The notes under the pieces: generated by a model | The model's input: the letters and a program-made list of their open reading frames with translations, nothing else | The model's database searches: none | What the model was told of the DNA's origin: nothing | Origin: Rhizobium sp. BT03 | Lineage (GTDB): Bacteria; Pseudomonadota; Alphaproteobacteria; Rhizobiales; Rhizobiaceae | NCBI RefSeq assembly: GCF_030053155.1 | Contig: NZ_CP125642.1 | Location: forward strand, 1-64,000 | DNA: 64,000 nucleotides | Direction of reading: 5' to 3' | Program-made: the position numbers and the translations under genes | Part shown: positions 36,890 through 47,772 of the stretch, in pieces | Layout of the letters: each line of letters begins with the position of its first letter | Numbering within the stretch: position 1 is the stretch's first letter

Positions 36890-36957
36890 GGATGGCTGTG
36901 TCTCCTGTTCCAGGTGGTGCAGTCGGCATGAGGCGCTTGAATGCGTCACAGCGTTCC

Positions 36958-37542
<585 letters not shown>

Positions 37543-37689
37543 TCTATCCTCGCTTTATTGAAGCCGTGGCGCTGCCGATTCTTCACGCCCGCATAATGCG
37601 CGAGCTTCGGGCAGGCGGCTAGCCGCACATGCGGTTCGGCGCTGTTTGCCGCTGCGACCTCGTCCCACGACATAATCCACGGCTTCCGC

Positions 37690-37738
37690 TTGACACCACC
37701 ACTTCATCTCTTATTCTGTTGTAAAAAGATGAATTACA
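37690..37738 (+). promoter_or_regulatory. Candidate promoter and operator of the second ABC operon
   Basis: TTGACA (37690-37695), 16 bases, TATTCT (37712-37717) resembles a sigma-70 promoter. Overlapping its downstream side, TGTAA and TTACA (37720-37738) form an inverted repeat with a 9-base spacer, the form of a GntR-type operator. The binding-protein ATG is at 37769. No regulator gene is adjacent. Confidence 0.45.
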
Positions 37739-37768
37739 TAATTGTGGAACTTAACCGGGAGCTCTCAT

Positions 37769-39295
37769 ATGAAAACGCTTGTCGCATTCCTGCTCGGCAC
37801 TGCGCTCGTCGCCCTGCCTTCGACCCTGCTTGCCCAGGAAAAAGGCGGCGTCATCAATGTTGCGACGATCGGCGAGCCGCCGACGCTTGATCCGATGTCG
37901 TCGACGGCCGATCTCGTCGGCATCGTCACCCAGCATATTTTCGAAACGCTCTACACTTTCGACAAGAGCTGGAATGTCACGCCGCTTCTGGCCGAAAGCC
38001 TGCCCGAGATCAGCGCTGACGGGAAAACCTATACGATCAAGCTCCGGACCGGCATCAAGTTCCACGACAATAGCGACATGACCTCGGAGGATGTCGTCGC
38101 CTCGCTGAACCGCTGGATGAAGATCGCCTCGCGCGGCAAGCAGGTGGCCGGCTTCATCGACAAGATCACCGCCGCTGATGCCTCGACAGTGACCATCACG
38201 CTGAAGCAGCCCTATGCGCCGCTGACCTCGCTGCTCGCCTTCAACAATTCGGCGGCGATCATCATCCCGTCGGAAAAGCAGGACGAACCGATGAAGGAGT
38301 TCATCGGCACCGGCCCCTATATGCTGAAGGAGCGCAAGGCCGACCAGTATATCCAGCTCGTCCGCTTCGACGGCTACAAGTCCCGCGAAGGCGACAGCAA
38401 TGGTTATGGCGGCGCCCGCCATCAATATCTCGATGAAATCCGCTTCGTGCCGGTGCCGGACCCGAACACCCGCGTCGAGGCCGCCATCTCCGGCCAGTAT
38501 GATTATGTCGACTCGATCGCGGTCGAATCCTACGACAAGCTGAAGGCCTCTACCGCCTCGCAGCCGGTCATGTTGAAGCCCTTCGGCTACCCGGTCTTCG
38601 TCTTCAACACGAAGGAGGGTGTTGCCGGGAATGTCGAGGTTCGCAAGGCGATCCGCCAGGCGCTCAGCATGGAAGACATGCTGGCCGCGGCTTTCGGCGG
38701 CACGGATTTCTATGCGCTCGATGGCTCGATCTATCCGAAGACCTTTTCCTGGTCGACGGATGCCGGCGTCGAGGGAGCCTATAATGTCGCCGATCCGGAA
38801 GGGGCGGCGGCTGCCGCCAAGAAGGCCGGATACAACGGCGAGCCGATCCGGATCCTGACCAGCCGCCAGTATGAATTCCATTACAAGATGGCGCAGGTCG
38901 CCGCCGAATATTTAAAGCTTGCCGGCTTCACCGTCGATATGCAGGTCGTGGACTGGGCGACGCTGACCCAGCGCCGCACCGATCCGAAGCTCTGGGATAT
39001 CTACATCACCCACAGCCCCTTCCTGCCGGAGCCGGCGCTGATCGGCTCGCTCTCGACCAGCTCGCCCGGCTGGTGGGATACGCCGGCCCGCAAGGCTGCC
39101 GTCGATGCCTTCACCTCCGAGGTCGACCCGAAAAAGCGCGTGGCACTCTGGGCCGATGTCCAGAAAGCCGTCTATACAGACGCGCCTTTCATGAAGATCG
39201 GCGATTTCAACGCGGTCTCGGCGAAATCGGTCAAGCTCGACGGCGTCGATCCGGCTCCGTGGCCGTATTTCTGGAACGCTTCGATCAAGAAGTAA
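37769..39295 (+). CDS. Family-5 extracellular solute-binding protein (peptide/nickel/opine-type)
   Basis: A 508-residue periplasmic binding protein. The signal peptide MKTLVAFLLGTALVALPSTLLA is followed by QEKGGVINVATIGEPPTLDP, typical of DppA-class proteins; further family segments are LAESLPEISADGKTYTIKLR and FIGTGPYMLKERKADQYI. The start is the ATG after GGGAG at 37769. It begins a rightward operon with two permeases, a RidA protein, a PLP enzyme, a double ATPase and a cupin. The ligand is unknown; the enzymes suggest an amino-bearing compound such as a dipeptide, opine or ureide. Confidence 0.9.
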   Translation: MKTLVAFLLGTALVALPSTLLAQEKGGVINVATIGEPPTLDPMSSTADLVGIVTQHIFETLYTFDKSWNVTPLLAESLPEISADGKTYTIKLRTGIKFHDNSDMTSEDVVASLNRWMKIASRGKQVAGFIDKITAADASTVTITLKQPYAPLTSLLAFNNSAAIIIPSEKQDEPMKEFIGTGPYMLKERKADQYIQLVRFDGYKSREGDSNGYGGARHQYLDEIRFVPVPDPNTRVEAAISGQYDYVDSIAVESYDKLKASTASQPVMLKPFGYPVFVFNTKEGVAGNVEVRKAIRQALSMEDMLAAAFGGTDFYALDGSIYPKTFSWSTDAGVEGAYNVADPEGAAAAAKKAGYNGEPIRILTSRQYEFHYKMAQVAAEYLKLAGFTVDMQVVDWATLTQRRTDPKLWDIYITHSPFLPEPALIGSLSTSSPGWWDTPARKAAVDAFTSEVDPKKRVALWADVQKAVYTDAPFMKIGDFNAVSAKSVKLDGVDPAPWPYFWNASIKK

Positions 39296-39378
39296 GCACC
39301 ACCGCCGGCGCCGGTCCCTCGCGGCCGGTGCCGGTCTTCTTTTCTGCCGCATCCGCAAAGGCTTGAAGGCCAGCATTC

Positions 39379-40320
39379 ATGATCCGCTACATCCTCCAGC
39401 GCCTGTTCGGCATGATCGTCGTGATGTTTCTCGTCGTGACGATCGTCTTCGTCATCGTGCGGGTGACGCCGGGTGATCCGGCCGCCGTCATGCTCGGGCC
39501 GGATGCGACGCCGCAGGATGTTGCCGATCTCCGAACCCGGCTCGGCCTCGATCAGTCGCTCGGCCTGCAATATGTCTATTATATCGGCCAACTGCTGCGG
39601 GGCGATCTCGGCCAGTCGATCTTCCTCAACATGCCGGTGACGTCGGCGCTGCTCGATCGGGCCGAGCCGACCTTTTTCCTGACGCTGTTTTCGCTTGCCA
39701 TCGCCAGCATCATCGCGCTGCCGATCGGCATCTATGCCGCCTATCGGCGCGGCTCCTTCGTCGACCAGGCGGCAACGACGCTGGCCATGTTTGCCGCCAG
39801 CATCCCAAGCTTCTGGCTCGGCCTCATCCTGATGCAATTCTTCGCCGTCCGGCTCAACCTCTTCCCGGTCTCGGGTTATGGCGGCCCCGGCTCGACCTTC
39901 TTTGACCGGATGTATCATCTGACGCTGCCGGCCTTCGCGCTCGGCATCGTCTCCTCGGCGCTGATCCTGCGTTTCACCCGCGCCTCGATGCTCGATGTGC
40001 TCGGCGACGATTATATCCGCACGGCGCGCGCCAAGGGGCTGGTCGAGCGCAAGGTCATCTTGAAGCACGCGCTGAAGAATGCGCTGATCCCTATCCTCAC
40101 GGTGCTCGGCCTGACGGCGGCGGTGCTGATATCGGGCGCCGTCGTCACCGAAACGGTCTTCGGCCTGCCGGGCGTCGGCAATCTCGTCGTCTCGGCGGTG
40201 CTGCGCCGCGATTATCCCGTCATCCAGGGGGCGCTGCTGGTCATCGCCGCGCTCTACGTGCTGATCAATTTTGCGATCGACATGCTCTATCTGCTGGTCG
40301 ATCCGAGGGTGCGCTACTGA
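39379..40320 (+). CDS. ABC transporter permease (DppB-like)
   Basis: A 313-residue inner-membrane permease. It has the DppB N-terminus (VIVRVTPGDPAAVMLGPDAT), the EAA loop GDDYIRTARAKGLVERKVI and the ending LLVDPRVRY. Six membrane segments are visible. Its stop shares one base with the next permease start (TGATGG), a tight coupling. Confidence 0.92.
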   Translation: MIRYILQRLFGMIVVMFLVVTIVFVIVRVTPGDPAAVMLGPDATPQDVADLRTRLGLDQSLGLQYVYYIGQLLRGDLGQSIFLNMPVTSALLDRAEPTFFLTLFSLAIASIIALPIGIYAAYRRGSFVDQAATTLAMFAASIPSFWLGLILMQFFAVRLNLFPVSGYGGPGSTFFDRMYHLTLPAFALGIVSSALILRFTRASMLDVLGDDYIRTARAKGLVERKVILKHALKNALIPILTVLGLTAAVLISGAVVTETVFGLPGVGNLVVSAVLRRDYPVIQGALLVIAALYVLINFAIDMLYLLVDPRVRY

Positions 40321-41189
40321 TGGCCGATATCGCAATCAAATCAGCCGAGAGCGAAGGCAGCAAATTCATCCGCCGCCTGCTGAAGCGCAAGACGGTGGCC
40401 TTCGGCCTGTTGATCCTGGCGATCTTCGTGCTGCTGGCGGTCTTCGCGCCTATGGTCGCGCCCTATTCACCCTCCAAACTCTCGATCGTCAACCGGCTGA
40501 AGCCGCCGAGCGGCACCTTCTTCTTCGGCACCGACGAATTCGGCCGCGATGTCTTCTCGCGGACGATCTTTGCCGGCCGCCTGTCGCTGCTCGTCGGCGC
40601 GGCGGTCGTCAGCCTGTCGGCGGTGATCGGCGTCACCCTCGGCCTGCTTGCCGGCTTCTTCCAGAGGCTCGATACGCCGATCGCCCGGCTGATCGACGCG
40701 ATGATGGCCTTCCCGGATATTCTGCTGGCGATCGCCCTCGTCGCCGCGCTCGGCCCGTCCTTGACCACTGTGATCATCGCGCTGTCGATCGTCTATTCCC
40801 CGCGCCTGGCCCGCATCGTCCGCGCCTCGACGCTGGTCATTCGCGAGCTGCCCTATGTCGAGGCGGCAAGGGCGCTCGGCATTTCGACCTTCCATATCAT
40901 GACCCGGCACGTGCTGCGCAATCTGCTGTCGCCGATCCTGGTGCAGGCCACCTTCCTCTTCGCCAGCGCCATGTTGGCCGAAGCCGGTCTGTCTTTCCTC
41001 GGCCTCGGCGTCAGCCCGGAAATTCCGACCTGGGGAACGATGATCGCCGCCGGCCGCCAATATATCGGCCAGGCCGACTGGATGACGCTGTTTCCCGGTG
41101 TCGCCATCATCCTCTCGGTGCTGTCGCTGCAGATGGTCGGCGACGGCCTCAGGGATATGCTCGACCCAAGACTTCGCAAGGACCTTTAA
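40320..41189 (+). CDS. ABC transporter permease (DppC-like)
   Basis: A 289-residue permease with a long cytoplasmic N-terminus, a first membrane segment at about residues 25-45 (VAFGLLILAIFVLLAVFAPM), and FFFGTDEFGRDVFSRTIFAGR, the DppC periplasmic signature. The EAA loop is LPYVEAARALGIST and the protein ends GDGLRDMLDPRL. It forms the channel with the preceding gene product. Confidence 0.92.
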   Translation: MADIAIKSAESEGSKFIRRLLKRKTVAFGLLILAIFVLLAVFAPMVAPYSPSKLSIVNRLKPPSGTFFFGTDEFGRDVFSRTIFAGRLSLLVGAAVVSLSAVIGVTLGLLAGFFQRLDTPIARLIDAMMAFPDILLAIALVAALGPSLTTVIIALSIVYSPRLARIVRASTLVIRELPYVEAARALGISTFHIMTRHVLRNLLSPILVQATFLFASAMLAEAGLSFLGLGVSPEIPTWGTMIAAGRQYIGQADWMTLFPGVAIILSVLSLQMVGDGLRDMLDPRLRKDL

Positions 41190-41258
41190 TCCGCCGACCT
41201 AAATCGGCCAATCCAAATCAAAATTCGCCAATCCAAAATTCGCATGACAGGAGTTTGC

Positions 41259-41756
41259 GTGAATCAGTTTCCAACCGCCGCCGGCAAGGTCGAGAATTCG
41301 CCTTACCAACGGTTAGCCGCCCTCGGCATCAAGCTGCCGCCGCCGCCGCCGCCGATCGCCAATTTCGTGACGCATGTGGTGGAGGGCAATATGCTCTACC
41401 TCTCCGGCCAGGGGCCGCGCGAGGCCGACGGCTTCCTGCACGCCGGCAAAGTCGGCGCCAATGTCGGTGTCGATGAGGCTTACCGGCATGCACGGCTGAC
41501 CGGCATCAATCTGCTCGCCGTCATGCATGATGCGCTCGGCGATCTCTCCCGCGTCAAGCGGGTGGTCAAGCTTCTCGGCATGGTCAATGCCGTGCCTGAG
41601 TTCGAGGATCATCCGAGTGTCATCAACGGCTGCTCGGATCTGCTGATTGCCGTCTTCGGCGCGGCCGGCGAACATGCCCGCTCGGCCGTCGGCTTCGGCT
41701 CGCTGCCCGGCAACATCACCGTCGAAATTGAGGCGATCGTCGCCTTGAATGGCTGA
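41259..41756 (+). CDS. RidA (YjgF/YER057c) family protein
   Basis: A 165-residue RidA-fold protein, whose family hydrolyses reactive enamine/imine intermediates released by PLP enzymes. Conserved elements are YLSGQGP near residue 47, the helix [18 protein letters not shown] and [12 protein letters not shown] at the C-terminus. The GTG at 41259 is preferred because AGGAG precedes it at 5-base spacing, though an ATG lies 15 bases upstream. Immediately before the SelA-like PLP enzyme gene, it fits a role in clearing that enzyme's imine product. Confidence 0.85.
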   Translation: MNQFPTAAGKVENSPYQRLAALGIKLPPPPPPIANFVTHVVEGNMLYLSGQGPREADGFLHAGKVGANVGVDEAYRHARLTGINLLAVMHDALGDLSRVKRVVKLLGMVNAVPEFEDHPSVINGCSDLLIAVFGAAGEHARSAVGFGSLPGNITVEIEAIVALNG

Positions 41757-41823
41757 CGAGAGCTTTCATATTCGGAGCAGCGCCGACCGGCCAGTTCCTC
41801 GACTGAGACTTCTGGAGACCTTC

Positions 41824-43020
41824 ATGCCCACTGATATCAGACCTTCACTCGGCCTTCGCCCCGTCATCAACGTATCCGGCACGATGACCAGCCTCGGCGC
41901 CTCGATCGTCGTGCCGGAGGCGATCGAGGCGATGGCATCGATCCTGCCGCATTTCGTCGAGATCAACGACCTGCAGCGCAAGGCAAGCGCCGTCATCGCC
42001 CGCCTGACCGGCGGCGAGGCGGGCTTCGTCACCGCCTCCTGCTCGGCCGGCATTTCGCTGGCGGTCGCCGGCGCCATGTCAGGCGACAATCTGCTGGCGA
42101 TCGAAAAGCTGCCGGATGTCGTGCCCGAGAAGAACGAGGTGCTGGTGCAGATGGGCCATGTGGTCAGCTATGGCGCGCCAGTCGATCAGGCGATCCGGCT
42201 TGCCGGCGGCAAGGTCGTATTGATCGGCCAGGCAACCTCGACGCATCGCTTCCACATGGAAAAGGCGATCACCGAAAAGACCGCCGCCGCCGTCTATGTC
42301 GTCTCCCACCATGTCGTCGATTACGGCCTGCTGAACCTCAAGGAATTCGTCGAGATCGCTCATGCCAGAGGTGTGCCGGTGATCGTCGATGCCGCCTCGG
42401 AATATGATCTCCGGATCTTCCTGGAGCAGGGGGCCGATATCGCCCTCTATTCCGGCCACAAATTCCTCGGCGGCCCGACCTCCGGCATCGTCGCCGGCCG
42501 CAAGGAGCTGGTGCGCCATGCCTTCCTGCAGAATATGGGCATCGGCCGCGGCATGAAGGTCGGCAAGGAAAGCATCTTCGGCGTCATGGCCGCGCTCGAA
42601 GCCTGGGAAAGGCGCGATCATGCCGGCATCCGCGAGCGCGAAACCGGCTATCTCAACCTGTGGAAACGCACGCTCGATGGCCGTCCCGGCGTCACTGCGC
42701 TGATCGAGCCCGATCCGACCAACAATCCGCTTGAGCGGCTGCGCCTGATCGTCGATGCCGGAGAGGCCCATATCACCGCCTGGGATCTCGCCGATGCGCT
42801 GGCGAAGGGCAGCCCGCCGATCATCGTCCGCGACCATGAGGTGGAGCACCGCTATTTCTACCTCGACCCATGCAACCTGCATCCGGGGCAGGAGGGCATC
42901 GTCGCAAACCGCCTGGCCGAGGAACTCGACAAGGCGCGCGCCTCCAACGAGATCATCGCAACGCCGATCGAAAACCGCAGCAAGCACCGCTTCGACGGCG
43001 TGCTGCGCTGGCCGGATTGA
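41824..43020 (+). CDS. SelA-like PLP-dependent enzyme (aminotransferase class V fold)
   Basis: A 398-residue fold-type I PLP enzyme related to bacterial SelA and D-glucosaminate-6-phosphate ammonia-lyase. It starts [20 protein letters not shown], has [20 protein letters not shown] for cofactor-phosphate contacts and [13 protein letters not shown], in which Lys is the expected Schiff-base lysine. The ATG follows GGAGACCTTC. No selenocysteine machinery is nearby, so a lyase/ammonia-lyase or aminotransferase role on the imported compound is more likely than tRNA-Sec synthesis. The substrate is not known. Confidence 0.85.
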   Translation: MPTDIRPSLGLRPVINVSGTMTSLGASIVVPEAIEAMASILPHFVEINDLQRKASAVIARLTGGEAGFVTASCSAGISLAVAGAMSGDNLLAIEKLPDVVPEKNEVLVQMGHVVSYGAPVDQAIRLAGGKVVLIGQATSTHRFHMEKAITEKTAAAVYVVSHHVVDYGLLNLKEFVEIAHARGVPVIVDAASEYDLRIFLEQGADIALYSGHKFLGGPTSGIVAGRKELVRHAFLQNMGIGRGMKVGKESIFGVMAALEAWERRDHAGIRERETGYLNLWKRTLDGRPGVTALIEPDPTNNPLERLRLIVDAGEAHITAWDLADALAKGSPPIIVRDHEVEHRYFYLDPCNLHPGQEGIVANRLAEELDKARASNEIIATPIENRSKHRFDGVLRWPD

Positions 43021-43037
43021 ACGTAGAAGGAACCGAC

Positions 43038-44873
43038 ATGGGCAGCGTCCAGGCGAAATCGATCGAGACAGCCACCCCCGTTCTTTCCGTCGAGGGGCTG
43101 ACGACGTCCTTTCTGGTGGACGGCGGGTGGAAACCTGTTGTGCGCGACATCTCCTTCACCGTCGCACCTGGCGAGACCGTGGCGATCGTCGGCGAATCCG
43201 GTTCGGGCAAAAGCGTCACCTCGCTCTCGATCATGCGGCTGCTGCAGGCCGACACAAGCCGTGTCGAGGGCCGGGTCATGCTCGGCGGGCGCGACCTGCT
43301 GGCCCTGCCGGAACAGGCCATGCGGCAGGTGCGCGGCAACCAGGTGGCGATGATCTTCCAGGAGCCGATGACCTCGCTCAATCCGCTGTTCACCATCGGC
43401 GATCAGATTTCCGAAGCGCTGCTCTGCCATTCCGCTATGAGCCGCGCCGATACCAAAGCCGAGACGATTAGGCTGCTGGAAAAAGTCCGCATCCCCTCGG
43501 CCGCCTCGCGCTTCGACGAATATCCGCATCGCTTTTCCGGCGGCATGCGCCAGCGGGTGATGATCGCCATGGCGCTCGCCAGCCGGCCGAAGCTCCTGAT
43601 CGCCGACGAGCCGACGACGGCGCTCGACGTGACGATCCAGGGCCAGATCCTCGATCTCATCAAGATGCTGCAGGAAGAGGAGGGGACCTCCGTTCTCTTC
43701 ATCACCCATGATATGGGCGTCGTCGCCGAGATCGCCGACAGGACAGTGGTGATGTATCGCGGCGAACAGGTCGAGAGCGGGCCTACCGCCGATATCTTCC
43801 ACCGCGGCAGACATCCTTACACCAGGGCGCTGCTCTCGGCCGTGCCGGTGCTCGGCTCGATGCAGGGCCGGCAGCGGCCGCTGCGTTTTCCGGTGGTCAA
43901 TACCGCGACGGGAGAATCGAACACGCCGGCCGAGGCTGCCGATACCGTCGCCGCAACGCCGGTCTTGCAGGTGAGGAACCTGACCAAGCGTTTCGACATT
44001 CATTCCGGCCTGTTCGGCCGGCTGACCAGCCGCGTGCATGCTGTCGAAAACGTCTCCTTCGATCTGCACGCCGGCGAGACGCTGTCGCTCGTCGGTGAAT
44101 CCGGCTGCGGCAAATCGACGACCGGTCGCGCCATCATGCGTCTCATCGAGCCGCAGGCGGGCTCCGTTCTCGTCGAGGGCAGGGAGGTGCTCGGCCTCGA
44201 CAGGAAGGATCTGCGCGAAATGCGCAAATCCGTGCAGATGATCTTCCAGGATCCGTTCGCCAGTCTCAATCCGCGCATGACAGTGGGGACGGCGATCGCC
44301 GAGCCCTATCTCGAGCACCGGATGGGCAATTCGAAGCAGGCAAGGGAGGTCGTGGCGGACCTGCTGGTCAAGGTCGGCCTCTCTCCCGACATGGCTTCGC
44401 GTTACCCGCATGAATTTTCCGGCGGCCAGCGCCAGCGCATCTGCATCGCCCGGGCACTCGCTTTGCAGCCGAAGGTGATCGTTGCCGACGAAAGCGTGTC
44501 GGCGCTCGATGTTTCGATCAAGGCGCAGGTCATCAACCTGATGCTCGACCTGCAGCAGAGCCTCAACCTCGCCTTCCTGTTCATCTCGCACGACATGGCC
44601 GTGGTCGAGCGCGTTAGCCACCGCGTGGCGGTGATGTATCTCGGCGAAATCGTCGAAATCGGCCCGCGCGCCGCCGTCTTCGAAAACCCGCAGCATCCCT
44701 ATACGAAAAAACTCATCGCCGCCGTGCCGGTGCCCGATCCGGACCGGCGCCACGAAAAACGCATGGTGGCGAATGATGAGATCAAGAGCCCGATGCGCCC
44801 GGTCGACTATCAGCCGCCGGCCAGCTTCTATCGTGAAGTCGGGCCGGGCCACCTGGTGATGGCCGACCGGTAG
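43038..44873 (+). CDS. Fused double ATP-binding protein of the peptide-type ABC transporter (DppDF/GsiA-like)
   Basis: A 611-residue protein with two complete ATPase modules, replacing the separate DppD and DppF. Module 1 has Walker A GESGSGKS near residue 52, signature FSGGMRQR and Walker [13 protein letters not shown]; module 2 has [16 protein letters not shown] and [12 protein letters not shown]. Each is followed by the HPYT segment of the oligopeptide C-terminal domain. The ATG at 43038 follows AGAAGGA; upstream open sequence lies inside the preceding gene in another frame. In module 2 the usual Pro after the Walker-B Glu is Ser. Confidence 0.92.
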   Translation: MGSVQAKSIETATPVLSVEGLTTSFLVDGGWKPVVRDISFTVAPGETVAIVGESGSGKSVTSLSIMRLLQADTSRVEGRVMLGGRDLLALPEQAMRQVRGNQVAMIFQEPMTSLNPLFTIGDQISEALLCHSAMSRADTKAETIRLLEKVRIPSAASRFDEYPHRFSGGMRQRVMIAMALASRPKLLIADEPTTALDVTIQGQILDLIKMLQEEEGTSVLFITHDMGVVAEIADRTVVMYRGEQVESGPTADIFHRGRHPYTRALLSAVPVLGSMQGRQRPLRFPVVNTATGESNTPAEAADTVAATPVLQVRNLTKRFDIHSGLFGRLTSRVHAVENVSFDLHAGETLSLVGESGCGKSTTGRAIMRLIEPQAGSVLVEGREVLGLDRKDLREMRKSVQMIFQDPFASLNPRMTVGTAIAEPYLEHRMGNSKQAREVVADLLVKVGLSPDMASRYPHEFSGGQRQRICIARALALQPKVIVADESVSALDVSIKAQVINLMLDLQQSLNLAFLFISHDMAVVERVSHRVAVMYLGEIVEIGPRAAVFENPQHPYTKKLIAAVPVPDPDRRHEKRMVANDEIKSPMRPVDYQPPASFYREVGPGHLVMADR

Positions 44874-44952
44874 CGAAAGCCGTTGGGAGTTGCCTAACGG
44901 GTCGGCGGCGCATAAAGCAGATGCAGAGACACCTGCCTGGAAAGCCGCATCA

Positions 44953-45774
44953 ATGGACAAGACAGAGTATTTTTCGAAGCTCGGCGGATTGCCGCCGCAG
45001 ACCCAGTTGCTTTCCGGCAGAGCCGTTTTCACCACGGCTTACGCGGTCATCCCCCGCGGCGTCATGAGCGATATCGTCACGAGCCTCCTGCCGCATTGGA
45101 CGGGAACGCGGGCATGGATTCTTTCCCGCCCGCTCTCCGGCTTTTCCGAAACCTTCTCGCAATATATCATGGAAGTTCAGCCGGGCGGCGGAAGCGACCG
45201 GCCGGAGCCGGACAGCCGCGCCGAGGCAGTGCTCTTCGTGGTCGAAGGCGGCATGACGGTGGAGCTCGAAGGCGTCAGCCATACGCTGCGCGCCGGTTCC
45301 TTCGTCTATATTCCCGCCGGTTCGGCCTGGCGCCTGAAGAACGACGGCTCGGCCGCAGCAATCTTCCACTGGGTTCGAAAGGCGTTTCAGGAGGTCGAAG
45401 GGCTGGAGCTGCCGCCGGCGATCATCACCCATGAGGACGACCATCCGATCCGGGCCATGCCGGATACCGACGGCCGCTGGGGCACGACCCGCTTCATCGA
45501 TCCGGCCGATGTGCGCTACGACATGCACGTCAATATCGTCACGCTGGAACCGGGCGCCGTGATCCCCTTCATGGAAACCCATGTCATGGAGCACGGGCTC
45601 TATGTGCTGGAAGGCAAGGCCGTCTATCGCCTGAACCAGGATTGGGTCGAGGTCGAGGCCGGCGATTTCATGTGGCTGCGCGCCTTCTGCCCGCAGGCCT
45701 GCTACGCCGGCGGCCCCGGCCGCTTCCGCTACCTGCTCTACAAGGACGTCAACCGGCACGTGAAGCTCTGGTAG
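44953..45774 (+). CDS. Bicupin protein, (S)-ureidoglycine aminohydrolase-like (AllE/YlbA family)
   Basis: A 273-residue double cupin, matching AllE in length. Elements: LPHWTGTRAWILSRPLSGFSETFSQYI, ALFVVEGGM with the first cupin barrel, and METHVMEHGLYVLEGKAVYRL, in which the Glu/His residues form the metal site. AllE releases ammonia from ureidoglycine in allantoin breakdown. The neighbours contain no allantoinase or allantoate amidohydrolase, so the true substrate may be another amino-acid-derived compound. It is the last gene of the operon, 79 bp past the ATPase. Confidence 0.82.
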   Translation: MDKTEYFSKLGGLPPQTQLLSGRAVFTTAYAVIPRGVMSDIVTSLLPHWTGTRAWILSRPLSGFSETFSQYIMEVQPGGGSDRPEPDSRAEAVLFVVEGGMTVELEGVSHTLRAGSFVYIPAGSAWRLKNDGSAAAIFHWVRKAFQEVEGLELPPAIITHEDDHPIRAMPDTDGRWGTTRFIDPADVRYDMHVNIVTLEPGAVIPFMETHVMEHGLYVLEGKAVYRLNQDWVEVEAGDFMWLRAFCPQACYAGGPGRFRYLLYKDVNRHVKLW

Positions 45775-45967
45775 CGTCGGTCGCCGGAACTTCGTTCCGC
45801 AAGCAACGACGATAAAGCCTTGTGTTCGGGGCCAAGCGGACGCCGGTTCAAATAGGAAGTTATAGGGATTATCGTTTCATGCCGCCGACGCGACACATCT
45901 GATAAGTTAGTGTAAAGGGCGTCTAAAACTCTGTCGCGATTCCATGTCGAGCCCAGACGTGGCAAGG

Positions 45968-46261
45968 TTATGCCGATCCGCCCAACTCGCCATCCTCGTC
46001 CAGCACATGCCCGGACAGGAAGCTGTTCTTTACCATCCACTCCCTGATGATGTATCTCATCACGTCTTCCCGTGTTTGCCCGAGTTCGCCGGCGAGGTCT
46101 CGCAAGACTTCATCAACATCGTCTTCCATAGAAACAGTCGTCGCATTGCGCAGCCGGAGTGCCGCTCGCCGAAGCATAATCTGCAGATCAGAACGCGGGA
46201 TGTCCGCGATCCGGTCCGCTGCATCCTGGAGAAGCGTGGCGGCGTCGGACGATGTCATCAT
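45968..46261 (-). CDS. Small hypothetical protein (RHH-like outline)
   Basis: A 97-residue helical protein (DIPRSDLQIMLRRAALRLRNA; DDVDEVLRDLAGELGQTREDVMRYIIREWM). The last part reads like a short DNA-binding ribbon-helix-helix or antitoxin-type helix pair. An AGGGAAG site precedes the first of two adjacent ATGs. No family recognised; typical of short rhizobial genes. Confidence 0.55.
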   Translation of the reverse strand: MMTSSDAATLLQDAADRIADIPRSDLQIMLRRAALRLRNATTVSMEDDVDEVLRDLAGELGQTREDVMRYIIREWMVKNSFLSGHVLDEDGELGGSA

Positions 46262-46408
46262 TGTGCGCTTCCCTACGTTCCTCACCAACCGCATGCGCTA
46301 AAGGTGCCGCCTGTCTCTTTGGAGAGCGGAATCTGTCGGAAATCGCGCGCTTGATAAAAGCGACTGTCGAAAGATGACCGAGACTGGATGAGGTTTGCGA
46401 GAAGTAAC

Positions 46409-46729
46409 TTAACGAGTCTGCTCAGGCGCCGGTAGACGACTGACCACAACGACTGGTCCGATTCCTTGTATCAGTTTGCGATTCTTTTCGAACTCCGCGG
46501 AGGATTTCGAGGACAGTGGTGTTTTTCCAAAGTGCCGGCTGAGTTCGATAGTAAGGGCGGCGGGCGAGGTCATTCCATCATTGTAAAGCTTGAACAGCAA
46601 TTTGACGGCGATGTTGTAACATTTGGGATCTTCGAGGCTACTTGTGCAATCGTATCCTGCGTTGTCGAGTACGCCCTGCAATATAGCCATGTCAGAAGTC
46701 CGAACAGACAGGTGGAGATTGGAAGACAT
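46409..46729 (-). CDS. Small hypothetical protein
   Basis: A 106-residue soluble protein. The ATG at 46729 follows AAGGAGG at ideal spacing, which fixes the start. It contains ILQGVLDNAGYDCTSSLED and NIAVKLLFKLYNDGMTSPAALTIELS. No recognised domain. It is one of several short leftward rhizobial genes of unknown role between the ABC operon and the ans region. Confidence 0.65.
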   Translation of the reverse strand: MSSNLHLSVRTSDMAILQGVLDNAGYDCTSSLEDPKCYNIAVKLLFKLYNDGMTSPAALTIELSRHFGKTPLSSKSSAEFEKNRKLIQGIGPVVVVSRLPAPEQTR

Positions 46730-46927
46730 GCTGCCCTCCTTAATTTTGGGGCGAAGGGAACCGTCAGCCTCCACGCAGTAGCGCCCGGGTAAAAAGCTAC
46801 TGAAGACCTATCCTGCGCCTAATCAATGCGGCTGGCAAATTAAATATTTGGGATGAGCAGAAAGCGATCAAGATTGTGCTTTGCAATGCGCCGCGGACAT
46901 TTAAAAATACTTATCAATCTCCTGCTT

Positions 46928-47029
46928 CTACGTGACTAGCGGTCGGTTGCCGCTCTGTTTGCCGTCCTTGTTCAGGCCTGCAGGACGCAACGCGCTCTCG
47001 ATCACGTCCTGAATTGCGTTCGAAGCCAT
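46928..47029 (-). other. Possible very short gene or remnant
   Basis: A 33-codon frame (MASNAIQDVIESALRPAGL...) with coding-like sequence continuing upstream to about 47118 (SRRPSFEIRVRPDDAAEKIQ) but without a start codon there. Either a tiny gene or the 3' part of a decayed one. Apart from this, the 485 bases from 46730 to 47214 hold nothing I can recognise. Confidence 0.25.
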
Positions 47030-47214
47030 CTCATCTCTCGCGCATATCTGGATCTTTTCTGCCGCGTCATCCGGTCTGACGCGTATTTCGAAGGATGGGC
47101 GGCGAGATCTCTTTCATTTAATCATCTTGGTCCGCGCAATAGGGCCACTCACCACATGTGTGCCGCCCGGCCTCCGAATGAAGTGGGTGCAAGGAAGATT
47201 CCGTCAGCCTATAC

Positions 47215-47424
47215 TCAAGCCGGAGCAATGGTGCTATCACCCGACAGCATGCCGGCAATCGCGCCTGTAATTGGCATGGTCGCTGCAGGATAACCATGGC
47301 GCGGCATCTCCATATCAGCGAACACGACGATGGTTCGGCATTCCTCGCTCAATCGCCTCACGGGGTCATCAAGTTCTTTCCGCAGGGGCGTCCGGCTCGG
47401 GTTGCGCTCCCTTCGTTTTCCCAT
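47215..47424 (-). CDS. Possible small hypothetical protein
   Basis: A 69-residue frame with a basic N-terminus (MGKRRERNPSRTPLRKELDD) and a hydrophobic C-terminus (PITGAIAGMLSGDSTIAPA). No recognised family and only moderate coding signal. Kept as a low-confidence call because nothing overlaps it and the neighbours are similar small leftward genes. Confidence 0.3.
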   Translation of the reverse strand: MGKRRERNPSRTPLRKELDDPVRRLSEECRTIVVFADMEMPRHGYPAATMPITGAIAGMLSGDSTIAPA

Positions 47425-47465
47425 GATGCCAAAGCCTCAGGATCGGCGCCCATCTTCCGCCGCCT

Positions 47466-47663
47466 CTAAGAGGGGTAGGCGGGCACCCGGATCGTCGCTG
47501 CCCTGATGCGCCGGACTACCATCACCTCTTCGCGACGGTCGCCATTTTCCGAAGCAACGAGATCTGTCGTCGCGTAGTCCGCTCGCTTGAGGATGGACAG
47601 CAGCCGCCAATTCTCGTCGCGTTTCGCAGCAGTTTCAGTTGTGATGATTACTACCATAACCAT
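47466..47663 (-). CDS. Small hypothetical protein
   Basis: A 65-residue frame starting MVMVVIITTETAAKRDENWRL after AAGGGATGG. The sequence has a hydrophobic strand, a charged helix and a basic tail (EEVMVVRRIRAATIRV). No family recognised. Confidence 0.4.
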   Translation of the reverse strand: MVMVVIITTETAAKRDENWRLLSILKRADYATTDLVASENGDRREEVMVVRRIRAATIRVPAYPS

Positions 47664-47772
47664 CCCTTAAAAATTATAATGATGACGGTGAAGCTCGCCG
47701 GGATGGAAGCCCTGAATACGAAGTTGCCGTCTTACGACCAATTCCCCGAAAGACCTGGAACTCGCGCTGGCA

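Noticed and set aside
41824..43020. Selenocysteine synthase (SelA) as function of the PLP enzyme
   Set aside because: No selB, selC or selD nearby, and the transport/RidA/cupin context fits a catabolic lyase better.
42858..45035. 725-codon leftward open frame over the double ATPase gene
   Set aside because: Antisense to a protein with two complete sets of ATPase motifs; no recognisable product.
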